A stretch of DNA of 64,000 bases from Vibrio penaeicida (GTDB lineage: Bacteria; Pseudomonadota; Gammaproteobacteria; Enterobacterales; Vibrionaceae): positions 3,348,001 to 3,412,000 of the forward strand of contig NZ_AP025144.1 of the NCBI RefSeq assembly GCF_019977755.1, read 5' to 3'. The position numbers and the translations under genes are program-made. The notes under the pieces are model-generated. The model ran no database searches and was not told the DNA's origin. It worked only from the letters and a program-made list of their open reading frames with translations. The first letter of the stretch is position 1; the number at the start of each line of letters is the position of its first letter. Positions 17,636 through 28,729 of this stretch are shown here, one piece after another.

Positions 17636-20476
17636 TTAAGCGAACTTACGCTCTTCGCCTTCACCATCGACGTTTGACACACAACGACCACATACTTTTT
17701 CGTGACCTTCGATAGTGCCTACGTCTGGTGTATGGTGCCAACAGCGTTCACATTTCTCAGCATCCGTCGCCGCAACTTCAACGAACAAACCTTCTATATC
17801 TGTCTCTTGAGCCGAGCCAGGCTTGTCGCTCAACGGTTTAACTTGTGCCGCTGAAGTTAGAAGAACAAAACGAAGCTCATCTTCAAGCTTGCTGATCGTT
17901 GCTGCGAGAGCATCATCTGCATAAAGTGTCACTTCGGCTTGTAACGAACCACCAATCGCTTTCTCTTTACGAGCGTCTTCAAGAAGCTTGTTTACAGCGC
18001 CACGTACAGATTGAATGTCAGTCCAGAATTCGTTGTTTAGCTCTTCGCCTTCAACAAGACCGAACAAGCCTTCAAACCACTCACCCGTGAAGACAAACTT
18101 ATCACGTGCGCCCGGCATTTCGTTCCAAATCTCGTCTGCAGTGAATGACATGATAGGTGCCATCCAACGAACCAGCGCTTCAACAATGTAGTAAAGTGCC
18201 GTCTGACAGCTGCGTTGAGCGTGACCGCCCGGCTTCGCTGTGTACTGGCGATCTTTAATTACATCCAGGTAGAAAGAACCCATTTCGATCGAACAGAACT
18301 GCATTAAGCGTTGGGTTACAGCGTGTGTATTGTACTCTCCGTACGCTTTAACAATCTCTTCTTGTGCTGCTTGAGCGCGACCAACAGCCCAACGATCAAG
18401 CGCCACCATTTCTTCTGCTGGTACAAGATCCGTTTCTGGATTGAAACCGCTTAAGTTAGCAAGGAAGAAACGCGCGGTATTACGAATACGACGGTATGCG
18501 TCTGCAGAGCGCTTAAGGATTTCATCAGATACCGCAACTTCGCCAGTATAATCAGTAGAAGCAACCCATAGGCGTAGGATGTCCGCACCTAGCTTGTTAG
18601 TAACGTCTTTAGGAGCAACCACGTTACCGATAGACTTAGACATCTTACGGCCATTGCCATCCACTACAAAGCCGTGCGTGAGCACTTGCTTGTATGGGGC
18701 TTCGTCTTTCATCGCGATGGATGAAATCAGCGAAGACTGGAACCAACCACGGTGTTGGTCAGAACCTTCGAGGTACAGGTCAGCAGAGTTGCCATTGTAC
18801 TCTTCACGAGAATCCACCACCGAATAGTGAGTGACACCCGAATCGAACCATACGTCTAGTGTATCCAGTACTTTTTCGTACTTGTCTGCATCTTCAGCGC
18901 CCATAAGCTCTGCTGCGTCGACATCCCACCAAGCTTGAATGCCTTTCTCTTCTACTAGCTTCGCGACTTTTTCAATAAGTTCTAATGAGTTCGGATGCAG
19001 TTCAGCCGTCTCTTTGTGCACAAATAATGCAATTGGCACACCCCAAGTACGTTGTCGAGAAACACACCATTCTGGACGACCTTCGATCATACCCTCGATA
19101 CGGCTCTGACCCCATTCAGGCATCCATTCAACACCTTTAATTGACTCAAGTGCTTTTGCACGCAGACCCGCTTGATCCATAGAAATGAACCACTGTGGTG
19201 TTGCACGGAAAATGATTGGGGTTTTGTGTCTCCAGCAATGCGGGTAGCTGTGTTCGTAGGAGTGGTGATGCAGAAGTGCACCTTTCTCTTTTAGAACATC
19301 TAAAACAGAATCGTTTGCTTTAAAGACATGCTGACCAGCAAATAATTCTGTATCAGGAAGGTAAACGCCGTTTGAGCCTACTGGGTTAGCCACTTCAAGG
19401 TTGTATTGTTTGCCAACCACGAAATCCTCTTGACCATGTCCAGGAGCAGTATGAACCACACCCGTACCAGAATCAGTCGTAACATGCTCTCCAAGAACCA
19501 CAGGAACAGTGAAGTCATAGAACGGGTGGTTGAACTGAGACAATTCAAGATCCGCACCTTTCGCAAAGCCTAGGTTGTGGAAGTGTTCAACACCTGCACG
19601 ATCCATCACATCTTTGGCAAGCTCGGAAGCAACGATAATACGTTCAGGCTCCGACGAATCACTCGCTTCAACTTGGATAAGTACATATTCCAGATCATCA
19701 CGCATACACACAGCACGGTTTGCAGGAAGCGTCCAAGGCGTCGTCGTCCAAATAATAACGGAGATATCACCTTGACCTTCATGACCTTCGTTTAAGTTGA
19801 ATTTAGACAACAACGCAGCTTCATCTGCCGCTTTAAAACGAACATCAATTGAAGGAGAAACTTTATCTTTGTACTCCACCTCAGCTTCAGCCAAGGCAGA
19901 ACCACAATCTGTACACCAGTGAACAGGTTTGAAACCTTTTAGTAGGTGACCGTTATCGGCAATCTTACCTAGAGCACGGATGATGTTAGCTTCAGTCGTA
20001 AAATCCATGGTGCGGTATGGTTTGTCCCACTCACCAAGAATACCTAGACGTTTGAAGCTTTCTTTCTGACCTTCAACTTGACCCGCAGCGTACTGACGGC
20101 ATTTCTCACGAAACTCCGCTGCCGTCACTTTTTTACCTGGCTTGCCTACTTTCTTTTCCACCATTAATTCGATTGGCAGACCGTGGCAGTCCCAACCTGG
20201 GATATAAGGTGCATCAAAACCGGAAAGGGTTTTGGATTTAATAATAATGTCTTTAAGAATCTTATTCAGTGCGTGACCAATGTGAATATCACCATTGGCA
20301 TAGGGAGGGCCATCATGTAATACGAAAGACTTTTTGCCTTTCTTTGCTTTACGGATCTCGCCATAAAGGTCTTCTTTGTACCAACGCTTAAGCATTTCTG
20401 GCTCTCGATTGGCCAGATTGCCACGCATTGGAAACCCTGTTTCAGGTAAATTCAGGGTATCTTTATACTCACTCAT
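17636..20476 (-). CDS. ileS: Isoleucyl-tRNA synthetase
   Basis: The 946-aa class I synthetase charges tRNA-Ile. It shows the HIGH motif as [13 protein letters not shown], the KMSKS loop as [10 protein letters not shown], the CP1 editing domain with [13 protein letters not shown], and a C-terminal zinc ribbon with CERCWHH and CGRCV. Full length for bacterial IleS of the zinc-containing type. It lies between ribF and lspA in conserved order. Confidence 0.97.
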   Translation of the reverse strand: MSEYKDTLNLPETGFPMRGNLANREPEMLKRWYKEDLYGEIRKAKKGKKSFVLHDGPPYANGDIHIGHALNKILKDIIIKSKTLSGFDAPYIPGWDCHGLPIELMVEKKVGKPGKKVTAAEFREKCRQYAAGQVEGQKESFKRLGILGEWDKPYRTMDFTTEANIIRALGKIADNGHLLKGFKPVHWCTDCGSALAEAEVEYKDKVSPSIDVRFKAADEAALLSKFNLNEGHEGQGDISVIIWTTTPWTLPANRAVCMRDDLEYVLIQVEASDSSEPERIIVASELAKDVMDRAGVEHFHNLGFAKGADLELSQFNHPFYDFTVPVVLGEHVTTDSGTGVVHTAPGHGQEDFVVGKQYNLEVANPVGSNGVYLPDTELFAGQHVFKANDSVLDVLKEKGALLHHHSYEHSYPHCWRHKTPIIFRATPQWFISMDQAGLRAKALESIKGVEWMPEWGQSRIEGMIEGRPEWCVSRQRTWGVPIALFVHKETAELHPNSLELIEKVAKLVEEKGIQAWWDVDAAELMGAEDADKYEKVLDTLDVWFDSGVTHYSVVDSREEYNGNSADLYLEGSDQHRGWFQSSLISSIAMKDEAPYKQVLTHGFVVDGNGRKMSKSIGNVVAPKDVTNKLGADILRLWVASTDYTGEVAVSDEILKRSADAYRRIRNTARFFLANLSGFNPETDLVPAEEMVALDRWAVGRAQAAQEEIVKAYGEYNTHAVTQRLMQFCSIEMGSFYLDVIKDRQYTAKPGGHAQRSCQTALYYIVEALVRWMAPIMSFTADEIWNEMPGARDKFVFTGEWFEGLFGLVEGEELNNEFWTDIQSVRGAVNKLLEDARKEKAIGGSLQAEVTLYADDALAATISKLEDELRFVLLTSAAQVKPLSDKPGSAQETDIEGLFVEVAATDAEKCERCWHHTPDVGTIEGHEKVCGRCVSNVDGEGEERKFA

Positions 20477-20547
20477 TGATTCTTAATTCCGTTATATTGG
20501 GCGAAAGTTAGACATTGTGCTGAACGGTGGAATAAACCGTTTAACTT

Positions 20548-21477
20548 TTAAAGCCGACGCAGCCACACCCTTGCTGCCTCAGCATCCAATTCAATTTGCG
20601 CTGTTAGCGCATCTAGAGAGTCAAATTTTATTTCATCTCTTAGTTTGTGAAGTAATGACACTTCAAGTTGTTTACCGTACAAGTTTGAATTGAAATCAAA
20701 CAAATGCACTTCCAGTTGTTGACGAATACCATCAACAGTTGGACGTTGACCTATATTAGCCACCCCACCGTATACTGAGCCGTCTATTCCAATCACCTCA
20801 ACGACATACACGCCTGAAACAGGCGATACACAGCGTTTTAATGGAATATTAGCGGTGGGGAAACCAATGGTTCGACCGAGCTTTCTACCATGAGAAACCC
20901 GACCATTTATGCTGTACGGGCGCCCTAGCATTTTCTCTGCGTGAGAAAAGTCATCGGTCGCTAACGCTTCACGGATAGCGGTACTGCTAACACGCAGTTG
21001 ATCCATTTTAAAGCTCTGGGTACTGACAACCTCGAAACCGAGTTCTTCGCCAGCACTTTTCAACATCTCAAAGTTGCCTTTCCGACCTTTACCGAAACAA
21101 AAGTCGTCGCCAACGACGAGAAATTTCACATCCAACTGGGCAACCAATAGATCTCTGATGAACCCTTCTGCGCTCATACTTGAAAAATTTGCATTGAAGT
21201 TAACGCAAAGTAACCGCTGGATGTCGAGCTTTTCTAATTGAACAATTTTGTCGCGCAAGCGAGTCAGCCGCGCGGGAGCTTTATTCCGCGCAAAAAATTC
21301 CATGGGTTGAGGTTCAAACGTCATGACCATGGTGGGCAACCCCATCTTTTGAGCTTGCTGTGACACTTGTTTCAGCACTTGTTGATGACCTAAGTGGACA
21401 CCATCAAAATTACCTATCGTCAATACGCACCCTTTATGGCGGGGCTTTATATTGTGTATACCTCGGATTAACTCCAT
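20548..21477 (-). CDS. ribF: Bifunctional riboflavin kinase / FAD synthetase
   Basis: The 309-aa enzyme makes FMN and FAD from riboflavin. The N-terminal adenylyltransferase domain has IGNFDGVHLGHQQVL (the GxFDGxHxGH motif) and VGDDFCFGKGRKGN, followed by RVSSTAIREAL; the C-terminal kinase domain (from about residue 185) has GRTIGFPTANI and the catalytic-region VEVHLFDFN-like segment. It lies 71 bp upstream of ileS, as in E. coli. Confidence 0.95.
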   Translation of the reverse strand: MELIRGIHNIKPRHKGCVLTIGNFDGVHLGHQQVLKQVSQQAQKMGLPTMVMTFEPQPMEFFARNKAPARLTRLRDKIVQLEKLDIQRLLCVNFNANFSSMSAEGFIRDLLVAQLDVKFLVVGDDFCFGKGRKGNFEMLKSAGEELGFEVVSTQSFKMDQLRVSSTAIREALATDDFSHAEKMLGRPYSINGRVSHGRKLGRTIGFPTANIPLKRCVSPVSGVYVVEVIGIDGSVYGGVANIGQRPTVDGIRQQLEVHLFDFNSNLYGKQLEVSLLHKLRDEIKFDSLDALTAQIELDAEAARVWLRRL

Positions 21478-21596
21478 GAAATCTCTAGCTTAGGCTTACT
21501 TGCCGTTGTTCAATCATTTTATTGTGCACGAAACCGACGGATTATATACCCAAACCGCAATAAGATGCGAGTTTCACTCTGAAAATATTCCACTCA

Positions 21597-23156
21597 TTAA
21601 GAGGCGGCTTTGAGGTGGCGAATTCGAATCCCCATCACCAAGACTGACATCAAGTAAACCAGAACACCTGCACCAATCAAAATAGCTAATTGCAAGCAAC
21701 GAGAACCAAAGCTCCAAGACAACCATATATCCATTGTCGGCTTTAACCATAAAACCGCCGCCACCATCGCCACTCCAGCAATGACAAGTTTCAGTGCAAA
21801 AACAAGTGTTTCTTTGGTGATTTGATACACTTTTTGTCTATGTAGTCCACGATACAGCAACGCCATATTCACAAAGGCAGACAATGCCGTTGCAATAGCC
21901 AGCCCAACGTACCCATAAAACCAAGCAAAAATAGCGTTAAAAACCATGTTAGAAGCCATGGCAATGATTCCGTACTTCACGGGAGTTTTTGTATCTTGTC
22001 GAGAGTAATAGCCTGGCGCCAATACTTTAATTAACATGAAGTTAAGCAAGCCCGATGCGTAAGCCATTAAAGATAAGGACGCAAACTCAACATCTTGAGG
22101 CGTGAACTCTCCCCGCATGAAGAGCACCATTAGCATTGGTTTGGAAAGTATAATTAACCCTAACATGGCAGGAACACCAAGCAACAAAACCATTCGGACT
22201 CCCCAGTCCATAGTGTGCGCAAAGCCATCATTTTGGGAGTCTACATGTTTTCGAGAAAGCGCTGGAAGAATGACAGTGGCAATGGCAATTCCAAACAAAC
22301 CTAACGGAAATTCTAATAAACGATCAGAGTAATAGAGCCAGCTGATCGAACCTGTCGCCAAAAAGCTGGCAATAAACGTGTCGAACAAAAGGTTAATTTG
22401 ACTCACAGACACACCAAACAGCGCAGGAATCATTAAGGTTCGGATTTTTACGACGCCGGGATCGTGCCATCCCCATTTAGGTTTCACCAACATCCCCTCT
22501 TTTATTAAGAAAGGGATTTGGAAAAGAAACTGAACCAAACCACCTAAAAATACGCCTATAGCTAAGCCAATTTCCGGTTGTTCTAATTGTGGTGATATTA
22601 AAAGCGCCGACCCGATGATCATAATATTGAGAAACACTGGTGTAAAAGAGGAGACCGCAAACTTACCTATCGTGTTTAAAATGGCGCCTGATAGCGCAAC
22701 AAACGTAATAAACCATAAATAAGGGAACGTAATTTTCAGTAGAAAGCTGGCAAGCACAAACTTTTCAGAAGAAGGACCACCATTTAGCCAATCAAGAAAC
22801 CACCCAAAACCGAATAGTGCTGTGATAACACCAGAGCCAAGTACCCCTATTAATGTCACCACAGTCACAATGACACCTAATGTACCCGATGCTTTTGCAA
22901 TCAATTCTCGGGTTTTGTCTTGATCGCCACTGGCGTGATATTCCGTTAGAACAGGTACAAAAGCTTGGGAAAACGCGCCCTCAGCAAAAAGGCGGCGCAA
23001 AAAGTTAGGGATTTTATTGGCAAAGAAGAAAACATCTGCACTGGCACCTGCCCCCATTAAATTGGCGACGACTACATCCCTTACAAGTCCCAGTATTCTG
23101 GAAATAAAAGTCATCATACTGACGATCAAGCCAGACTTGAGTAGCTTTTTACTCAC
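21597..23156 (-). CDS. murJ: Lipid II flippase MurJ (MviN)
   Basis: MurJ flips lipid II across the inner membrane for peptidoglycan synthesis. The 519-aa polytopic protein has the MOP-superfamily start SRILGLVRDVVVANLMGAGASADVFFFANKIPNFLRRLFAEGAFSQ-type region (residues about 20-65), with the functional Arg residues and long TM segments through the C-terminus. GTG 23156 is preferred to ATG 23162: the GGGG ribosome binding site touches that ATG but lies 7 nt before the GTG, and homologues begin MSK-like. It is the first gene of the murJ-ribF-ileS-lspA-fkpB-ispH run. Confidence 0.93.
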   Translation of the reverse strand: MSKKLLKSGLIVSMMTFISRILGLVRDVVVANLMGAGASADVFFFANKIPNFLRRLFAEGAFSQAFVPVLTEYHASGDQDKTRELIAKASGTLGVIVTVVTLIGVLGSGVITALFGFGWFLDWLNGGPSSEKFVLASFLLKITFPYLWFITFVALSGAILNTIGKFAVSSFTPVFLNIMIIGSALLISPQLEQPEIGLAIGVFLGGLVQFLFQIPFLIKEGMLVKPKWGWHDPGVVKIRTLMIPALFGVSVSQINLLFDTFIASFLATGSISWLYYSDRLLEFPLGLFGIAIATVILPALSRKHVDSQNDGFAHTMDWGVRMVLLLGVPAMLGLIILSKPMLMVLFMRGEFTPQDVEFASLSLMAYASGLLNFMLIKVLAPGYYSRQDTKTPVKYGIIAMASNMVFNAIFAWFYGYVGLAIATALSAFVNMALLYRGLHRQKVYQITKETLVFALKLVIAGVAMVAAVLWLKPTMDIWLSWSFGSRCLQLAILIGAGVLVYLMSVLVMGIRIRHLKAAS

Positions 23157-23403
23157 GAACATCCCCTAAAAAATACACTCAAAAATCTGCTAGAGCGCTT
23201 TCATTTGCTCAGCAGAGATAATTATTAGCAATGGTATAAAAATGCTGTTAGAATCCACGCCATCTTAACCGCGATGACCTTCTATTCCAAAGATTGTTTG
23301 GATGAGGCTGGTTTTTGCACAAATCATTTGACAATTAAGCGCAAATGAGGGATATTCCTCGCCCTTAAATTGTCACCGAACTAAGTTTTTGGGAGTTAGA
23401 CCC

Positions 23404-23664
23404 TTGGCAAACAGTAAATCTGCTAAGAAGCGCGCTATCCAAGCTGAAAAACGTCGTCAGCACAACGCTAGCCGTCGTTCTATGATGCGCACTTACATGA
23501 AGAAAACTATCGCAGCTATCGAAGCTGGCGATAAAGAAGCTGCAACAGCTGCATACACTGCAGTTACACCGATCCTAGATCGTATGGCGACTAAAGGTCT
23601 TATTCATAAGAATAAAGCTGCTCGTCATAAGTCTCGTTTCGCAGCGGCAATCAAAGCTCTTTAA
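23404..23664 (+). CDS. rpsT: 30S ribosomal protein S20
   Basis: The 86-aa basic protein ([20 protein letters not shown] at the start) is S20, which binds 16S rRNA. The start is TTG at 23404 with GGGAG 8 nt upstream; an upstream in-frame TTG at 23389 precedes the ribosome binding site and can be excluded. E. coli rpsT also starts at UUG, and the weak start is part of its translational autoregulation, so the same control is likely. It is divergent from murJ and ends in a strong terminator. Confidence 0.97.
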   Translation: MANSKSAKKRAIQAEKRRQHNASRRSMMRTYMKKTIAAIEAGDKEAATAAYTAVTPILDRMATKGLIHKNKAARHKSRFAAAIKAL

Positions 23665-23681
23665 TCCGAGTTTAGATTTGC

Positions 23682-23709
23682 AAAAAAACCGGCTTTTGCC
23701 GGTTTTTTT
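23682..23709 (+). terminator. rpsT terminator
   Basis: AAAAAAACCGGC / GCCGGTTTTTTT with loop TTTT forms a perfect 12-bp stem ending in a T run, 18 bp after the stop codon. Confidence 0.88.
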
Positions 23710-23855
23710 ATATCTAGATAAAACAAAATGCATCTTATCTTCACTTCGAATCGTTCAGAACACGTTTCTTCCGCACCTATTTATATCTCTTAGGCATGGT
23801 TGGCCAATCAGGATCAGCTCAACCACTTTCCTATTAGTCACTAATCTTCTAGTAA

Positions 23856-24152
23856 TTAGTCTTCACAATACAGTGCATGAAGCAATTTGATCACTTGTTG
23901 TACTTCCGAACTGCTAAGAGAGTAATAGACTGTTTGAGCTTCTTTTCGAGTTTGCACTAAACCATCTCTTCTCAACCAAGCTAAATGCTGGGAAAGCGCC
24001 GATTGGCTCAATTCAAGGTGAGAACAAAGTTCCCCAACAGAAAGTTCATTGTTGTGTAGCATACATAATATTTGCAAGCGTCTTTCGTTCGCCATCGCTT
24101 TCAAGAGTACGACAGCTTGAGCAGACTTCTGCTCCATTTCCTGTAAGTTCAT
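23856..24152 (-). CDS. hlyU: ArsR-family virulence regulator HlyU
   Basis: The 98-aa winged-helix protein matches Vibrio HlyU as I recall it: ANERRLQILCML, LSVGELCSHLELSQSALSQHLAWLRRDGLV (recognition helix) and a C-terminal dimer helix. It has no ArsR metal-binding CxC motif. Cys30 and Cys96 correspond to the pair reported as a redox switch in HlyU; Cys43 is a further cysteine. HlyU relieves H-NS repression of hemolysin and RTX genes in pathogenic vibrios; no such target lies in this window. GGAGG sits 7 nt before the start codon. Its place beside rpsT and nhaR is the V. cholerae order. Confidence 0.9.
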   Translation of the reverse strand: MNLQEMEQKSAQAVVLLKAMANERRLQILCMLHNNELSVGELCSHLELSQSALSQHLAWLRRDGLVQTRKEAQTVYYSLSSSEVQQVIKLLHALYCED

Positions 24153-24277
24153 TCAGCAGCCTCCATGGGCTAAAACTAAGTTACTGCATCTTCAACTTGT
24201 TATTTGTGTTATGTCAGTTGAAGTCCTTATTCATATAAATGTTATTACAACAATGTGAAGTAATACAATGAATTCTG

Positions 24278-25168
24278 TTAATCGAACAGCTGAATGAAAT
24301 CAGCATCACAAAGATTCTTAACTGTTGGATGCTGAATCATCCTTTCTGCAAATATAACAAAATATTCTTCCTTGAGCTCATTTATCTCTCCAACCAAGTG
24401 CAGAGACACGTCGTCCGCTACTTCGGATTGATACAAACTTGGCGCAAGAAAAATCACATCTTTATGATCTTGAGCGAATGCTTTCATCAAAGCAACGTCA
24501 TCAAACTCACCGAGAATATTGGGCTGAATTCCTTGGCGATCAAACCATTGCATGACCTTTCTTCCCATTGATGTTCGACTTCCTGGCAATAGCAGTTTTC
24601 GATTCTCTAGTACTGAAGGAAACAGCTCATTATCCAATGGTTTTGAGCTAAAAAAGCTCATTCTACACTCACCAAGCTTTTTGCTATATAACCCCGGGCT
24701 TTGGCTCGAATCGACCGCACAATCAGATAAAATCATATCCAGTTTATGTTGTGAGAGCTGCTCAAGAAGCAATTCGTGGGTAGACTCAAAACAGCGTAGA
24801 TGGATGCTATTGTCGGTCGGCACTGTTGTCATCAATATTCGACTAACGAAACGTTTTGAAAGTGCATCCGCAACGCCTACATCGAATAAGATATTGGATC
24901 TCTGGCTATAATTTACGATGTCTAACATCTCATAACTTAAACCAAACATTCGGTCTGCATACTTAAAGACAAGTTGCCCTAACTCAGTTGGTTCAACACT
25001 GCGTCCATTTCGCTTGGTTAATTTGCCATCCATTCTTTCTTCTAGAGCTTTTATTTGTCCCGTAACCGTCTGAGGCGTTAAAAAAAGCGCATCTGCAGCT
25101 TTCGTAACCGAACCCTGCTTGCATACCATCCAGAAATAATAAAGATGATTGTAATTTAAGTGCGACAT
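24278..25168 (-). CDS. nhaR: LysR-family regulator NhaR
   Basis: The 296-aa protein has the LysR winged helix ([41 protein letters not shown] region, residues 5-45) and a ligand-binding domain. The unusual opening [10 protein letters not shown] is characteristic of NhaR, the sodium-responsive activator of the Na+/H+ antiporter gene nhaA. nhaA itself is not adjacent, so control would be in trans. It is divergent from nptA, a sodium-coupled phosphate transporter, with 400 bp between. Confidence 0.88.
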   Translation of the reverse strand: MSHLNYNHLYYFWMVCKQGSVTKAADALFLTPQTVTGQIKALEERMDGKLTKRNGRSVEPTELGQLVFKYADRMFGLSYEMLDIVNYSQRSNILFDVGVADALSKRFVSRILMTTVPTDNSIHLRCFESTHELLLEQLSQHKLDMILSDCAVDSSQSPGLYSKKLGECRMSFFSSKPLDNELFPSVLENRKLLLPGSRTSMGRKVMQWFDRQGIQPNILGEFDDVALMKAFAQDHKDVIFLAPSLYQSEVADDVSLHLVGEINELKEEYFVIFAERMIQHPTVKNLCDADFIQLFD

Positions 25169-25568
25169 CGATTTTTCTTACTCAAAATGTGAAGAAGCCA
25201 TATGATACAACGCATCCTGCGAGAGACACTATATCTTCGGAATTTTCGATATATTAGTGTAAATATTTCGAATAAAACCGAACATACCCGAGACTTTTAT
25301 GACAATGTGACAATAAGAAAGTGTGACAAATTGCAAATATCCAATCAAAAGCGCCCAACATCACTACTAACACACCAGTAAGTAACCCAATTTAAATCAA
25401 TAAATACAATGAGTTAAATCAACCATCATTTCAACTTATCGATTGCGCAGAAAAAATAGCAAAAAAGCCCTTCTTAAACCTAAATGTCATATAACTGAAA
25501 TATTTCATCTCTAGTATCGCTTTCAGATTCACTAACCGACCTAATTGAGAACGGTCACGGAGAAAAAT
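25169..25568. other. 400-bp nhaR/nptA divergent gap
   Basis: AT-rich region holding both divergent promoters. A PhoB-box-like site lies near nptA (listed). Three TGACAA motifs cluster at 25300-25329 (spacing 8 and 16 bp), nearer nhaR; they are not in the 11-bp register of a Pho box and are unexplained. No small gene seen. Confidence 0.55.
25484..25517 (+). promoter_or_regulatory. Candidate PhoB box and -10 element of nptA
   Basis: Positions 25484-25502 match the two 7-bp repeats of the Pho-box form CTGTCATAAAACTGTCATA at 15 of 19 positions, strongly in the first repeat. TAGTAT at 25512-25517 lies 10 bp downstream, the usual place where a PhoB box replaces the -35 element. Confidence 0.5.
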
Positions 25569-26717
25569 ATGATAAACCAAGCTACTTCAACAGCAGCGCC
25601 ACATTCGGGTTCAGCTCGCTGGCTACGCTGGGCTAACTTGGCTTTCATGCTTTACCTACTATTACTTGCAGTTTCAATGGTAGGAAGTGGTTTTAAGTGG
25701 GCTTCAGGAGAACACGCTAAAACGCTTTTCGAATTTGCTTCTCACCCAGTTGCTGGCCTAATGATTGGTCTCGTTGCAACTGCATTAATTCAGTCGTCTA
25801 GTACTGTTACTTCTATCATTGTGGGACTTGTTGCTGGCGGTCTTCCCGTAGCGACAGCCATCCCTATGATCATGGGTGCCAACATTGGTACAACGGTTAC
25901 CAATACGTTGGTCAGCTTGGGTCACGTTCGTTGCAAAGACGAATTTAAACGTGCATTCGCAAGTGCCACTATTCATGACTTCTTCAACCTTCTTGCCGTT
26001 ATTATCTTCCTACCATTGGAAATGATGTTCGGTATTCTAGAGAAAATCTCTCATTGGCTTATTTCACCTATGCTTGCAACTGGTGACATGAGTATTAAGG
26101 GTTTTAACTTTATTAAGCCAATCACTAAACCTGTGGTTAGTGCTATTAAAGAGCCTCTTGCTTCGTTTGGTGATGTGGGTGGCGGTATCACGCTAATTAT
26201 ATTGGGTATCGCAACTATCTTTGTTGCTATCACCGTTATGGGTAAGCTGATGAAGAGCCTGATGGTTGGTCGAGCTCGTGACATCCTTAAAAATGCTATT
26301 GGTCGTGGTCCTCTTCACGGTATCGCGTCAGGTTCCGTGGTTACTGTACTGGTTCAGTCTTCGTCAACAACAACAAGCTTGATGGTTCCACTAGTAGGTT
26401 CAGGTGTACTGAAAGTGCGTGATGTTTACCCGTTTACTCTGGGTGCGAACATCGGCACATGTATTACTGCACTGCTAGCTGCAACTGCCGTTTCAGGTGA
26501 ATTTGCCGTGTTTGCTTTGCAGATTGCACTTGTTCATTTAGTGTTTAACGTGATGGCAACGGCATTTATCTACGGCATTCCATTCCTAAGAGAGCTACCA
26601 ATCAAAGGAGCGGATCTGATTTCAGATATGGCAATGAAGAACAAGGCTGTCGTTGTTGGGTATCTACTGGCTGTATTCATTGTTATGCCAGGAACTATCT
26701 TAGCGCTTACCGCATAA
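25569..26717 (+). CDS. nptA: Sodium/phosphate cotransporter (NptA type)
   Basis: The 382-aa protein belongs to the Na/Pi cotransporter II family. Its two inverted QSSS repeats are visible: ALIQSSSTVTSIIVG near residue 80 and VLVQSSSTTTSLMVP near residue 265, each followed by a MGANIGT or LGANIGT motif. It imports phosphate with sodium across the inner membrane. ATG 25569 has CGGAG upstream and gives the length of V. cholerae NptA as I recall it. A PhoB-box-like site in the promoter suggests induction under phosphate limitation. Confidence 0.93.
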   Translation: MINQATSTAAPHSGSARWLRWANLAFMLYLLLLAVSMVGSGFKWASGEHAKTLFEFASHPVAGLMIGLVATALIQSSSTVTSIIVGLVAGGLPVATAIPMIMGANIGTTVTNTLVSLGHVRCKDEFKRAFASATIHDFFNLLAVIIFLPLEMMFGILEKISHWLISPMLATGDMSIKGFNFIKPITKPVVSAIKEPLASFGDVGGGITLIILGIATIFVAITVMGKLMKSLMVGRARDILKNAIGRGPLHGIASGSVVTVLVQSSSTTTSLMVPLVGSGVLKVRDVYPFTLGANIGTCITALLAATAVSGEFAVFALQIALVHLVFNVMATAFIYGIPFLRELPIKGADLISDMAMKNKAVVVGYLLAVFIVMPGTILALTA

Positions 26718-26736
26718 AATCTGATACAGAACGTAT

Positions 26737-26773
26737 AAGCCCCTGCACTTATTGAGTGCAGGGGCTTTTTTGT
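26737..26773 (+). terminator. nptA terminator
   Basis: A 13-bp perfect stem AAGCCCCTGCACT / AGTGCAGGGGCTT with loop TATTG is followed by a T run, 20 bp after the nptA stop. Confidence 0.88.
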
Positions 26774-26905
26774 TTCTTTAATCAAGCTTGTTTATCTCTA
26801 GGTGCTAGCCTGCGTACATAATGAAGCACCCGAAGTCAGATAGGTTTAACCAAATCAAATAGGCTAACTTGTTCAATCAAATGCTGCACGCTACAGAATT
26901 TATCC

Positions 26906-26936
26906 AAAAAAAACGCCACTTGAAGACAAGTGGCGT
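26906..26936 (-). terminator. thyA terminator
   Basis: On the minus strand a 10-bp stem (ACGCCACTTG / CAAGTGGCGT) is followed by eight T residues, 20 bp after the thyA stop. Confidence 0.88.
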
Positions 26937-26956
26937 CGTTGAGTTTCTTTTAACAA

Positions 26957-27808
26957 CTAGACCGAAAATGGATATTTAATCGCATCGTGGCATTGATACC
27001 CCACTACTTCAAAATCATCCATGGTCACCCATGTTTCCAAATCTTCGAGAGATTGTATCTTAGGGTTAATTCTGAATTCAGGCTCAGGGAAAGGCTCACG
27101 CTTCAACTGAACATCACGCATCAACTCTAGCTGATCTTCGTATATGTGCGCGTTGACAAGCTTGTGATACGCCTTTCCTGGCTTCTTACCCGTTATTTGC
27201 GCCATCAATGCTAAGAAAACGTACACTTGAACCATATTGAAATTTAAGCCCAGAGGAACGTCACAGGAGCGCTGTGTACTATTTAAATACAACGTATCAC
27301 CAAGCAAGGAAAAGTGATGGCTATACATACATGGACGTAAACAACCCATATGAAATTCACCTGGGTTGTAGAAATTCAAGATTTCGCCACGGTCATCTAC
27401 ACCGTTTGTTAAGTCATCAACAATCTTTCTGAGCTGGTCAATGTGCCCGCCATCAGGCTTCGCCCAAGCACGCCCTTGCACGCCGTACACACGCCCCATA
27501 TCATCATCACCTTTACGATAAGGGTTATTAAGCCATGCGTCGTTTAAGTTTGCGTTCGCGTCCCATGTTTTGGTGCCCAATTTGCGAAAATCTTCCGCAT
27601 TATCGTAACCGCGAATATAGCCAAGTAGTTCAGCTACCGCAGCTTTCCAGAAACTCTTACGTGTTGTGTCTAAGGGAAACTCTCCCGATGCGACATCGTA
27701 GGTCAAATCTGCGTTGATTACGGTTAGGCATCGCTTTCCCGTGCGCTCATTTTCAATCCACGTACCCTCATCGACGATACGCTGACATAACTCTAAATAC
27801 TGTTTCAC
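26957..27808 (-). CDS. thyA: Thymidylate synthase
   Basis: ThyA methylates dUMP to dTMP with methylene-tetrahydrofolate. The 283-aa protein shows the active-site Cys in [11 protein letters not shown], the dUMP-binding [12 protein letters not shown] and the folate-side segment NAHIYEDQ. The usual PCH at the active site reads PCM here, as in some longer ThyA variants. The start is GTG with AAGG 6 nt upstream. Last gene of the rppH-ptsP-tauE-lgt-thyA run, 8 bp after lgt. Confidence 0.95.
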   Translation of the reverse strand: MKQYLELCQRIVDEGTWIENERTGKRCLTVINADLTYDVASGEFPLDTTRKSFWKAAVAELLGYIRGYDNAEDFRKLGTKTWDANANLNDAWLNNPYRKGDDDMGRVYGVQGRAWAKPDGGHIDQLRKIVDDLTNGVDDRGEILNFYNPGEFHMGCLRPCMYSHHFSLLGDTLYLNSTQRSCDVPLGLNFNMVQVYVFLALMAQITGKKPGKAYHKLVNAHIYEDQLELMRDVQLKREPFPEPEFRINPKIQSLEDLETWVTMDDFEVVGYQCHDAIKYPFSV

Positions 27809-27816
27809 TGTAGACC

Positions 27817-28629
27817 TTAAACTTTAGATTTAACAGGTTGCTTGTTGGCGCTAAATGCCCAACCAATCAATGCTATACCACCAATCACCATTGGTAGTGA
27901 TAAGATTTGCCCCATGGAGATCCAGTCTCCATAAAGACCAAGATGCGCATCCGGTTCACGGAAGTATTCTATAATAAAACGGAAGCTACCGTAGCCGAGC
28001 AAAAATACCCCTGAGACACTACCAGCAGGGCGAGGCTTCTTAATGAACCAGTTGATGATAAAGAAAAGAACGACACCTTCGAGGACAAACTCATACAGCT
28101 GCGAAGGGTGTCGAGGAAGGTAGCCACCGCTCGGGAATAATACAGCCCAAGGCACGTCAGTTACACGCCCCCAAAGCTCATCATTCATAAAGTTACCGAT
28201 GCGTCCCATTCCAAGCCCAAACGGTACCAATGGTGCAATAAAGTCGGTAACAGCGAAAACGGCTCTACCATTTCTACGTGCATACCACGCCATGGCTGCG
28301 ATCACACCAAGAAGACCACCGTGGAAAGACATCCCTCCTGTCCAGATCTTAAACAAGTAAAGAGGGTCATCCAGAAAAACATCAAAGTTATAAAAGAATA
28401 CGTAGCCTATACGCCCTCCCAATACAACTCCAAGAAAGCCTGCGAACAACAGGTCTGAAACTTGCTCACGCGTCCAGCCACTGTTTGGCATATCAGCACG
28501 ACGATTTGCTAACCATAACGCAAATACAAAACCAACAAGGTACATCAGACCGTACCAGCGAAGTGCCAGTGGTCCGATAGAAAAAATAACAGGATCAATT
28601 TGAGGAAAGGTGATAAACCCCTGATTCAT
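27817..28629 (-). CDS. lgt: Prolipoprotein diacylglyceryl transferase
   Basis: Lgt transfers diacylglycerol to the lipobox cysteine of prolipoproteins in the inner membrane. The 270-aa polytopic protein has the signature [21 protein letters not shown] and the HGGLLGV motif ([13 protein letters not shown]). It usually sits directly upstream of thyA, as here. Its substrates in this window include the DUF2799-like lipoprotein. Confidence 0.96.
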   Translation of the reverse strand: MNQGFITFPQIDPVIFSIGPLALRWYGLMYLVGFVFALWLANRRADMPNSGWTREQVSDLLFAGFLGVVLGGRIGYVFFYNFDVFLDDPLYLFKIWTGGMSFHGGLLGVIAAMAWYARRNGRAVFAVTDFIAPLVPFGLGMGRIGNFMNDELWGRVTDVPWAVLFPSGGYLPRHPSQLYEFVLEGVVLFFIINWFIKKPRPAGSVSGVFLLGYGSFRFIIEYFREPDAHLGLYGDWISMGQILSLPMVIGGIALIGWAFSANKQPVKSKV

Positions 28630-28729
28630 ATTTAGTTCTCTTTACTGTTTCTAAGGGCTGTTGATGTATAAAACTGACATCTGAATCCGCAATGGTTGGG
28701 GATAATCACGGCAAAAAATTCAACAGCAT

